DNA of 5,465 nt. It comes from Thermotogae bacterium. GTDB taxonomy: Bacteria; Thermotogota; Thermotogae; B3-G13. The position numbers were made by a program, and so were the translations under genes. Positions within the stretch are counted from its first letter, which is position 1. Each line of letters starts with the position of its first letter. Positions 1 through 5,373 of the stretch are shown here, piece after piece. Where the stretch lies: the NCBI GenBank assembly GCA_015486095.1, contig WFSK01000243.1, positions 1-5,465 of the forward strand, written 5' to 3'. A model generated the notes under the pieces. The model was not told the DNA's origin. It saw only the letters and a list, made by a program, of their open reading frames with translations, and searched no databases.

Positions 1-1
1 G

Positions 2-742
2 AGGATATGGGAGAGATACGTTAACAATGCGAAAGATAGGAAGAAGAAAGGATTCAAACTGCCACCGATAATACCGATAGTCTTTTACGATGGAGTGAGG
101 AGATGGACGGCAGAGGTAGAATTCGAAAACAAGGTGGAAGGACACGTGGAGTTTGCGAAATACGTTCCACACTTTTACTACTCGGTCGTGGATGTGGGTA
201 ACAGTGTAGAGGAAAAGAAACTGAGGAAGATGAACAACGCGTTGAGTCTATTCTTGGCTCTCGATGCGAGCAAGAAAGAAGAAGTGATGAAGGTAATAGA
301 GGAGGTAAAGGAGATATTTAATGGGTTTCCAGAAGAACAGAAAGAGCTGGTGAAAAAGTACATAAAGACGTATCTGAAGGTATTGACGGTGAGGCATAAC
401 GTGGATGTGATGGAAGAAGATAGTGAATTCACAGGGGAGGTGAACGAAGTGTTAACGATATTTGGAGCGAAACTCAAGAGGAATCTCAAGAGGGAAAGAG
501 AAGAGGGTATGAAAGAAGGTATAAAGGAAGGCATGGGAAAAGGTATGCTGAAAAAAGCTCAAGATGACGTAATAGATGCGATAGAAGCCAAATTCGATGA
601 AGTACCGGAAGATATGGCGAAACAGATAAAAGAAATAAAGGATATGGATGTATTAAAGGATTTGCTCAAGAAAGCTATAAAATCAGAAACACTCGATGAA
701 TTCAGAACTGTTTTAAAGGAAGTTCTATCGGACAAGATATAA
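2..742 (+). CDS. Rpn-family (YhgA-like, PD-(D/E)XK) nuclease, C-terminal part, 5' end outside the window
   Basis: The reading frame is open from base 2 to the TAA at 740-742, giving 246 visible residues. A GTG at base 95 is only Val32 of this frame and is not the true start. Residues 19-31 (KLPPIIPIVFYDG) are the hallmark segment just after the catalytic core of Rpn / 'transposase_31' proteins. The catalytic acidic residues lie upstream and cannot be checked; the family is usually about 280-330 residues, so some 50-90 are missing. Residues 169-184 are four Gly-x-x-(Lys/Glu) units, followed by a helical tail (about 185-246) with the family's 'EAKFDEVPEDM' style region and a Leu/Lys-rich end. 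Known members are DNA endonucleases that promote RecA-independent recombination; in E. coli they act as toxins in anti-phage toxin-antitoxin systems. Despite the old Pfam name, nothing here marks it as an insertion sequence. Family assignment is strong; activity is inferred. Confidence 0.9.
   Translation, partial: RIWERYVNNAKDRKKKGFKLPPIIPIVFYDGVRRWTAEVEFENKVEGHVEFAKYVPHFYYSVVDVGNSVEEKKLRKMNNALSLFLALDASKKEEVMKVIEEVKEIFNGFPEEQKELVKKYIKTYLKVLTVRHNVDVMEEDSEFTGEVNEVLTIFGAKLKRNLKREREEGMKEGIKEGMGKGMLKKAQDDVIDAIEAKFDEVPEDMAKQIKEIKDMDVLKDLLKKAIKSETLDEFRTVLKEVLSDKI
506..553 (+). repeat. Four tandem 12-bp repeats coding a Gly-x-x-(Lys/Glu) unit
   Basis: Four in-frame 12-base units begin at 506, 518, 530 and 542: GGTATGAAAGAA, GGTATAAAGGAA, GGCATGGGAAAA and GGTATGCTGAAA. 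They code GMKE, GIKE, GMGK and GMLK. The copies differ by several bases, so the array is not a fresh duplication, yet the period is exact and keeps frame. In Rpn proteins this region links the nuclease to the C-terminal domain, and the number of four-residue units is known to vary between strains. Confidence 0.85.
533..742 (+). CDS. Possible internally started small Rpn C-terminal protein (RpnS-like intragenic antitoxin)
   Basis: This frame lies inside the Rpn gene and shares its stop. ATG at 533 is preceded by AAAGGAAGG (523-531), a fair Shine-Dalgarno stretch though close to the start, and would give 69 residues. ATG at 509 (77 residues) and ATG at 545 (65 residues) are alternatives with less well-placed upstream purines. 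Published work on E. coli Rpn proteins shows that the variable C-terminal domain is translated separately and inhibits the full-length toxin, and that its dimer helix can carry four-residue repeats. Here the repeats sit exactly at the candidate starts. Purine-rich coding can mimic ribosome binding sites, so this is inference from layout, not proof. Confidence 0.35.
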   Translation: MGKGMLKKAQDDVIDAIEAKFDEVPEDMAKQIKEIKDMDVLKDLLKKAIKSETLDEFRTVLKEVLSDKI

Positions 743-755
743 ATTCTTGTCTTTA
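731..755 (+). terminator. Candidate weak intrinsic terminator at the Rpn stop codon
   Basis: GACAAGA (731-737) pairs perfectly with TCTTGTC (745-751) across a 7-base loop that contains the TAA stop. TTT follows at 752-754. The stem has only three G-C pairs in seven and the T run is short, so termination would be inefficient, above all in a thermophile. It is the only hairpin found between the Rpn gene and the next gene. Confidence 0.35.
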
Positions 756-845
756 CGGTAAAAGGTACACACATTCATCTTATTTCCATCAACACAGTTT
801 GATATGGAGCCGTTGGGTGTTGCAAAGAGAAGTGAGAGTGGGTTT
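743..845 (+). other. Gap between the Rpn and nucleotidyltransferase genes with no clear promoter
   Basis: This stretch is 61 bases if the next gene starts at 804, or 103 if at 846. TTGTCT (747-752) and TTTACG (752-757) are weak -35-like hexamers, but no -10 box lies at a normal distance. Apart from the hairpin at its left end I see no operator, repeat or RNA gene. Confidence 0.4.
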
Positions 846-1190
846 ATGGAGTCAAATAGTGTGTATAAAAGATCGTTGAATCTACTCAAAGATATGATAA
901 GAGATATCTTTGAAGAGGATGAAGGTGTGAAGATCGTGTTGTTTGGTTCGAGAGCCAGGGGTGATTACACCAGAGTATCGGACATAGACGTGGGAATACT
1001 TCTCGGAGAAGACGAGACGAACAGAAGGAAATTCATATTGTTAGAAGAAAGGGTGGAGAATTCGAATATACCTTATAAGGTGGACCTGGTCAACCTTTCT
1101 CAAACATCCGAAGAATTCAGAGAAAAAGCCTTGAGAGAGGGAATATCATGGAAAAACTGGGAATCGATAGGAGGTAGTTGGAATGACTGA
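846..1190 (+). CDS. Minimal nucleotidyltransferase (MNT, NTP_transf_2 domain) protein
   Basis: A small one-domain protein of the DNA polymerase beta-like nucleotidyltransferase fold. Counting from ATG 846 (114 residues), the nucleotide-binding motif GSRARG is at 34-39, the metal-binding pair is in SDID at 45-48, and a likely third acidic residue is Asp80 in YKVDLV; all key positions are intact. Residues 1-31 form the usual leading helix. An upstream ATG at 804 would add 14 residues (128 in total) but has no ribosome binding site, whereas AAGTGAG (about 830-836) lies 9 bases before 846, so 846 is preferred moderately. MNT proteins are often antitoxins paired with a HEPN toxin and modify it by adding nucleotides. 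No HEPN gene is present here; the partner by position is the DUF1844 gene, which starts inside the last codons of this one. The substrate is unknown. Confidence 0.82.
   Translation: MESNSVYKRSLNLLKDMIRDIFEEDEGVKIVLFGSRARGDYTRVSDIDVGILLGEDETNRRKFILLEERVENSNIPYKVDLVNLSQTSEEFREKALREGISWKNWESIGGSWND
1168..1175 (+). promoter_or_regulatory. Strong ribosome binding site for the DUF1844 gene
   Basis: TAGGAGGT lies 7 bases before the ATG at 1183, inside the end of the nucleotidyltransferase gene. It settles the start of the downstream gene and suggests that gene can be translated well on its own, beyond any coupling through the 8-base overlap. Confidence 0.8.
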
Positions 1191-1509
1191 GGAGAAAAAG
1201 ACTAAAACTGAAAATGAAGAAGAACGAGTAAAGGAATTGATGAAAAATATAAGCAACAAGGAACTCTTGATCCTGTTCGTTAACACGCTTCATTCACGTG
1301 CGTGGAGTAATCTCGGCCTCATACCAAACGAGGCAGGTGAAGTGAAAAGAGACCTTACAGAGGCCAGGATCGCCATAGATGCCTGCCAGAAGATCGTTGA
1401 GGTCTTACAGGATCTCGTGGATGAAAAGGAAAGGGATGCTCTCAAAAATCTCGTTTCCACACTTCAGCTCAATTACGTGAATCAGATGTCGAAGGAGAAA
1501 GGGAAATAA
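1183..1509 (+). CDS. DUF1844 family protein
   Basis: 108 residues. After a charged, probably disordered start (residues 1-16, nearly all Thr, Glu, Lys and Asn), residues 27-101 match the DUF1844 pattern as I know it: a helix ending NTLHSRAWSNLGLIPN (34-49), a short gap, DLTEARIAIDAC (57-68), then a helix rich in Leu/Glu/Lys ending STLQLNYVNQM (92-102). The family is small, helical, probably cytoplasmic and of unknown function. There is no Arg-x4-6-His motif, so it is not a HEPN toxin. The start overlaps the nucleotidyltransferase gene by 8 bases and has its own strong ribosome binding site, so the two are almost certainly one transcript. The TAA stop lies inside a hairpin shared with the converging gene. 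Confidence 0.82.
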   Translation: MTEEKKTKTENEEERVKELMKNISNKELLILFVNTLHSRAWSNLGLIPNEAGEVKRDLTEARIAIDACQKIVEVLQDLVDEKERDALKNLVSTLQLNYVNQMSKEKGK

Positions 1510-1528
1510 CCTCTTATCCCCTTTCTCC
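1494..1528. terminator. Hairpin at the meeting point of two convergent genes; candidate bidirectional terminator
   Basis: GGAGAAAGGG (1494-1503) pairs perfectly with CCCTTTCTCC (1519-1528). Inside it ATAA (1506-1509) pairs with TTAT (1514-1517) around a CCTC loop, leaving a small internal bulge. Both stop codons lie in the inner stem and both outer arms are coding. Neither side has a T tract after the stem, so it does not fit a classical Rho-independent terminator. It may slow polymerase or protect 3' ends of both transcripts. Confidence 0.45.
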
Positions 1529-2170
1529 GAAGATCTTCGTACCTATCCTCACGAGATTCGCACCTTCTTCGATCGCTATCTTGTAGGAGTTCGACATACC
1601 CATGGAGAGATAGCGCATCTCGACATTCGGGATACCCAGCGTCCTTATCTTATCGAAGATCTCCTTCGTTAATCTGAAATACGGTCTCGATGCTTCTGGG
1701 TCGCCAAATCGAGGACCCATAGTCATCAGTCCTATTACCTTTATGTGTTCGAGTGCGGAGATCTGCCTTACGAGTTCCTCTACTCCCTCCGGCATGATAC
1801 CCGATTTCTGTGGTTCCCTCCCACTGTTCACCTCAACGAGCACGTCCATATACTTACCCAGTTGAGCACATCTCTTGTCTATTTCCACCGCTATTTTAAC
1901 TGAATCCACAGTCTCTATCATATCGAAGAGTCTCACTGCCTTTTTTACCTTGTTTTTCTGGAGATGCCCTATGAAATGCCAGGATACCTTTTCTTTTATG
2001 AAGGGATAGACTCTTTCGGCCTCCTGGACGTAGTTTTCCCCTATTATCTTAATGCCAGCCTTTATCGCTTCTGCTATCTCCTCTGCTGTTCTCGTCTTCG
2101 CAGCCGCAACGAGTTCCACGCCGGGAGGAAGTTCAGACAATATACGTTTTACATTTTCTGTGATCGACAT
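1514..2170 (-). CDS. yggS: YggS/PLPBP family pyridoxal 5'-phosphate-binding protein
   Basis: 218 residues, close to the usual 220-235 for this family of cytoplasmic, single-domain, alanine-racemase-like (fold type III) proteins. They bind pyridoxal phosphate and keep its supply and amino-acid pools balanced, with no clear catalytic reaction. The PLP-binding lysine is Lys25 in LVAAAKTR (20-27). Other signatures are GENYVQE (44-50), WHFIGHLQKNK (64-74), EVNSGREPQKSG (113-124), LMTM (148-151), and the phosphate-binding region SMGMSNSYKIAIEEGA (189-204) followed by VRIGTKIFGER. The start ATG is 3 bases past the stop of the beta-barrel gene. GGTGAT at 2178-2173 could pair with the 16S 3' end but is very close, so reinitiation after the upstream gene is likely. 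It is the last gene of the minus-strand series. Confidence 0.95.
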   Translation of the reverse strand: MSITENVKRILSELPPGVELVAAAKTRTAEEIAEAIKAGIKIIGENYVQEAERVYPFIKEKVSWHFIGHLQKNKVKKAVRLFDMIETVDSVKIAVEIDKRCAQLGKYMDVLVEVNSGREPQKSGIMPEGVEELVRQISALEHIKVIGLMTMGPRFGDPEASRPYFRLTKEIFDKIRTLGIPNVEMRYLSMGMSNSYKIAIEEGANLVRIGTKIFGERG

Positions 2171-2173
2171 ACA

Positions 2174-3088
2174 TCACCATTCCATCTTCAGAGAGATCAG
2201 CTGTTGGGGAAGAGAAACGGGGTCTATCGAGTATACATAATCTATCCTGTAATTCGATACATCTATCCCTGCCCCTAATGTGATGCGTTGGTATGCCGTA
2301 TCGTAGTTCACAGCATTCAATCCTTTGGAAAAGTCTGCATTCACACCATATCCTACCCTCAACGATACATTCCACAGCTGCAGTTCTCCCCCAACCATTA
2401 CATCCGCATCTGCTACTGTGTTGAACGCCTTTCTGATCCCACTGTATACGGCAAAGCCAATGCCCTTCCAGTTGTATCCGATCCTTACGGATAGATCTAC
2501 CTTCGGGCAATTGTCCTTGACCAGATTCACCTGCCATTTTTCCATGTCCACATCTGCAACGAGCAGATCCTCTGTGAAGACTCCTACCCTGATGATGTCG
2601 CTCGAATCCTTAAAGGCGATGCCGACATCTCCCTTTATCTGTCGTGTCTGCTCTGGTTCACCGAAGACATCATTCGTATCACTCACATATCCGATCTGCC
2701 CTCCTATGGAGAAAGACGAAAGATATCCGGAGAGAGAATAGAGTAACATCCATCTGCTATCCGTGTTCTCGTTATCGGATAGGCTCAGATTGGCGAAGGC
2801 AAGAGAGCCTGCGAATCCATAAGAATACGGTTGAGATATCGCTGCAACGAACTCATTCGTGCCGTATAGATTGAACGGAGAACCGTAGGAGAACATCATC
2901 TGCCATTTCTTTATATAGCTCAACATCGCGGGGTTGTAAAAGGCGGTTTCGACATCCTCATTTACCCCAACGGATGAATATGCGGTGGATATCACCCCCG
3001 GTGCTATTATGCGAAAGTCGAAGGCCGAGGCGCTTGCAATTACGTATAAAACCAGGAATATTCCCAGGAATAAGAGTGTCTTTTTCAT
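2174..3088 (-). CDS. Exported PorV/PorQ-like outer-membrane beta-barrel protein
   Basis: 304 residues. A signal peptide is clear: MKK, a hydrophobic stretch at about 4-19, and a likely cut after ASASA (18-22). Residues 48-59 (TAFYNPAMLSYI) match the 'YxNPAxL' segment near the start of PorV/PorQ/UPF0164/FadL-like barrels. The rest alternates short amphipathic strands rich in Gly, Tyr, Ser and aromatic residues, such as GFAGSLAFANLSL (91-103), and ends with a strand closing in Trp304, like the aromatic C-terminal signal read by the BAM machinery. In type IX secretion PorV is an outer-membrane shuttle for cargo with C-terminal sorting domains; PorQ and other relatives have less clear roles. The ATG overlaps the upstream gene's TGA (ATGA), and AGGTG at 3100-3096 lies 7 bases before it. 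The barrel call is good; the PorV-like role is inferred, partly from its neighbour. Confidence 0.72.
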   Translation of the reverse strand: MKKTLLFLGIFLVLYVIASASAFDFRIIAPGVISTAYSSVGVNEDVETAFYNPAMLSYIKKWQMMFSYGSPFNLYGTNEFVAAISQPYSYGFAGSLAFANLSLSDNENTDSRWMLLYSLSGYLSSFSIGGQIGYVSDTNDVFGEPEQTRQIKGDVGIAFKDSSDIIRVGVFTEDLLVADVDMEKWQVNLVKDNCPKVDLSVRIGYNWKGIGFAVYSGIRKAFNTVADADVMVGGELQLWNVSLRVGYGVNADFSKGLNAVNYDTAYQRITLGAGIDVSNYRIDYVYSIDPVSLPQQLISLKMEW

Positions 3089-5373
3089 CTCCTCACACCT
3101 ACCAATTTCATCACAGGTTTATACCCCTTTCTAAATATCACGAGCATATATATACCAGAGTTAACCGGCTCTCCCATGAAATCTGTTCCATCCCACCTCA
3201 GGGTATCCACCATCTCATCTTTGGCCAATTCTTTCACCTTTCTTCCATTCAAATCGAATATGGTAGCCCTTTGAACCTCCGTTGCAGGGGAGAGTCTGAA
3301 GACTGCGTTATCGCTCACACCCGTTACGATATTGGAGAGCAGGGCGATATTCAATCCCTCGATCGCAATCGGTGCAGAGACGATGCTACCAACGTAATAC
3401 GTGCCGAATCTACTTATCGATGTCGATATCGTGTTAGACGATCTGTCCACAGTGGTAGTCAGCATATTGTACCCACCTTCGTAATAATTGAAAAGTCTGA
3501 GCGAGGATATGCCCCCAGAGGTTACGAGAAGAGATAGGGTTGCGGTTTTAGTCAGCGTTGTATTCGTTGGGAAGATCGTGTAACCTTCTACAATGTCTAT
3601 CTTCTCCATGGATACGGAAGTCGGGGTAACGGCTTTCTTCACAGTTACCCAGGTTGGTTGAGAAAGTGCACCGTAAGGGATCGTGATGTTCAGGCTTCCG
3701 TCTACACTGTGAACACTTCCTCCTTCTGTCCCCACCAGGATCGATTTTACCTTTCCTATGAAATACTCACCAAATCGAAAGACTCTGCACTCTACTTTCC
3801 CGCTCTTCACCTCGGTTTGCACTTCTGAGATGCTATTCCCATCGTAATAGAAGAACTCCAATTCACTGATATTCGATGTAGTAGACGGGGAAAAGATGAG
3901 GTTTACAGACTTCGCTAAAGCAAGATCTTCTGGAGAGATCACATAGCCCTTTCTTACGTCGATGGCATCGCTGACTTTTTTCGGAATAGATGAGTCCTGA
4001 GCGATCTGGATATAGGTCTTGTTAGAAACGGCATTTTCGGGAATGACTACTTTCAACAGTCCATCCGCACTCGTTACCGTTCCACCTTTGGAATCCACTA
4101 TACCGGCACCGGAGAGACTCACCGTTATCTTTGCCTGAACCAGTTGAGTGTAAAAATCGGTATCCAACGCTTTCCCCACAACCGTAATGGAATACTCTCC
4201 CGTTTCGTAGATCTTATCCTTGATATCCCAATGCATTTCAACCATATTGGATTCAGAATTCTCGGTTAACGTATCGATGACATTCCCTTCCTTATCCTTA
4301 ACCACGGCTTCCACATATAACGGATATGTATCCGCTTCGAAGGATATCGTTACATCTCCTTCTCCCTGCCAGAGCGTGGGAGACACATTAAAATCATATA
4401 TGTGAGGAGAAAAATCGGCCATTATCCTCTGAGTGAAGGTGTAAAATGAAGCATAAGTAGATAGGGCAATACCGAGGCCATTTGTCTTTTGATACGCATC
4501 GTATTCAGATGTGTCTATGGTTACCTCACAACCACTTGCCTCATACGTCCAGGTCTCAGTGGCTATCTCCGTCATGGTGGCATCTATTGAAGGTGTATTG
4601 AAGTCAGAATAATCCGTGATCTTTATCTTCATCGTACTTTCGGATAACCTGTGGATCTCCCACTTCCTGGAGGTGAATGAGGCTGGATTTGTTATACTGA
4701 CCTCGGTCTTCACCATGTTGGACACTATATTGTCGATCCTGGAATATCCTATAACGTTTACGATATCATCTTGAGAAACCTTTATCTTCTTCGCATTGTT
4801 ATCTGTGACGTTATGAGAAAGATAGAATGTAAAGGAATGAGAACCAACACCAGAACTGTCTATGGAATTCGAAGATGTGTAGACCCGAATGTACTCTATC
4901 GATGCCTGAGAAAACTTAAACACAACAGGACCTTCTCCGAAATCCACAACCGGGTTATCCGAACCCTCACGATAACAATTGGCAGAGGTATTTTTATCTA
5001 TCAGTATCATCTTCGTTGCTTCTACCGTCCCACCACATTTGAGAACCACATCCACGCTCTCCTGATCTTGAAGCGTTGCTGGAAGGGTATAACTGCCCGT
5101 GAATACGGAATCATTTGCGAATAGATCACCATCGGTACCGTTATCCACGAGTGCGATATCTTTTCCAAGGATAGAAACCGTTGGTGTCCCCGAGATGGAA
5201 GGATCTGCCTTTGAAGTGAAATATACCCTTTCCCCTGGCATAAAAGACCTTCTCGGATTGGAAAAATCTGGATGACCATCGATTCCTTCGCTATATATAG
5301 AAAAGATAACATCTCCGAAAGATAGTGTAAAGACGAAGAGCGAGATCAAAATCAGCAATAGGGTGCTTTTCAT
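3085..5373 (-). CDS. Large exported modular protein: Ig-like domains, two ZU5-like repeats, C-terminal FlgD/type-A-sorting-like domain
   Basis: 762 residues from ATG 5373. A signal peptide covers about 1-20 (MKSTLLLILI core). Residues 21-128 look like a beta-sandwich with an acidic VDNGTDGDLFANDSVFTG segment (76-93), typical of 'D.G..GD..A.DG.Y' calcium-type loops. Residues 129-320 are not recognised. About 321-420 resembles a FlgD-type Ig domain (VKDKEGNVIDTL, HWDIKD, GEYSITV). Residues 422-542 and 543-664 are two related ZU5-like units. Residues 690-762 fit the FlgD-Ig / type-A sorting fold: ATIFDLNGRKVKEL (703-716), RWDGTD, NSGIY, and a final KLVGVRR. No enzyme motif was seen, so it is probably a surface or periplasmic structural or binding protein. 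A GTG at 5388 would add MEAVV and has its own GGAGG; ATG is preferred because it gives a normal signal peptide. It overlaps cysS and the barrel gene by 4 bases each. Confidence 0.8.
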   Translation of the reverse strand: MKSTLLLILISLFVFTLSFGDVIFSIYSEGIDGHPDFSNPRRSFMPGERVYFTSKADPSISGTPTVSILGKDIALVDNGTDGDLFANDSVFTGSYTLPATLQDQESVDVVLKCGGTVEATKMILIDKNTSANCYREGSDNPVVDFGEGPVVFKFSQASIEYIRVYTSSNSIDSSGVGSHSFTFYLSHNVTDNNAKKIKVSQDDIVNVIGYSRIDNIVSNMVKTEVSITNPASFTSRKWEIHRLSESTMKIKITDYSDFNTPSIDATMTEIATETWTYEASGCEVTIDTSEYDAYQKTNGLGIALSTYASFYTFTQRIMADFSPHIYDFNVSPTLWQGEGDVTISFEADTYPLYVEAVVKDKEGNVIDTLTENSESNMVEMHWDIKDKIYETGEYSITVVGKALDTDFYTQLVQAKITVSLSGAGIVDSKGGTVTSADGLLKVVIPENAVSNKTYIQIAQDSSIPKKVSDAIDVRKGYVISPEDLALAKSVNLIFSPSTTSNISELEFFYYDGNSISEVQTEVKSGKVECRVFRFGEYFIGKVKSILVGTEGGSVHSVDGSLNITIPYGALSQPTWVTVKKAVTPTSVSMEKIDIVEGYTIFPTNTTLTKTATLSLLVTSGGISSLRLFNYYEGGYNMLTTTVDRSSNTISTSISRFGTYYVGSIVSAPIAIEGLNIALLSNIVTGVSDNAVFRLSPATEVQRATIFDLNGRKVKELAKDEMVDTLRWDGTDFMGEPVNSGIYMLVIFRKGYKPVMKLVGVRR
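3382..3747 (-). repeat. ZU5-like protein repeat 2 (residues 543-664)
   Basis: Second unit. Its landmarks are GGSVHSVDGSLNITIPYGAL (551-570), GYTIFPTNTTLTKTATL (597-613) and RFGTYYVGSI (655-664). Shared with repeat 1 are GG(T/S)V-S-DG-L-IP-A, GY-I-P-L-K and RFG-Y-G. The unit resembles bacterial ZU5-type modules found in large exported proteins. Confidence 0.75.
3748..4110 (-). repeat. ZU5-like protein repeat 1 (residues 422-542)
   Basis: First of two adjacent units of about 120 residues. It opens with GGTVTSADGLLKVVIPENAV (430-449), continues through GYVISPEDLALAKSV (476-490), and closes with RFGEYFIGKV (533-542). The same landmarks occur in the same order and spacing in the next unit, so this is a diverged tandem duplication visible in protein but not obvious in DNA. 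Confidence 0.75.

Noticed and set aside
95..97. GTG at 95 as the start of the Rpn-family protein
   Set aside because: The same frame is open back to the left edge and codes the conserved KLPPIIPIVFYDG segment upstream of it, so the gene begins outside the window.
2..742. Reading the Rpn gene as an insertion-sequence transposase
   Set aside because: The old Pfam name 'transposase_31' is misleading. No terminal inverted repeats or target-site duplications are visible, and the family is a PD-(D/E)XK nuclease.
178..774. Minus-strand open frames opposite the Rpn gene
   Set aside because: They are Ser/Phe-rich antisense reflections of Lys/Glu-rich coding and have no supporting signals.
743..845. 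A sigma-70-type promoter ahead of the nucleotidyltransferase
   Set aside because: Weak -35-like hexamers exist but none is paired with a -10 box at 16-18 bases.
1183..1509. HEPN toxin as partner of the nucleotidyltransferase
   Set aside because: The Arg-x4-6-His motif is absent and the sequence follows the DUF1844 pattern.
1528..1539. Perfect 12-bp palindrome CGAAGATCTTCG as an operator
   Set aside because: It falls in the codons for the conserved KIFGE end of the PLP protein and has no promoter nearby; chance plus coding constraint explains it.
2325..3537. Open frames on the plus strand opposite the barrel gene and the end of the large exported protein
   Set aside because: They are low-complexity, rich in Ser, Pro, His, Arg and Cys, have no ribosome binding sites and match no family; the minus strand explains the region fully.
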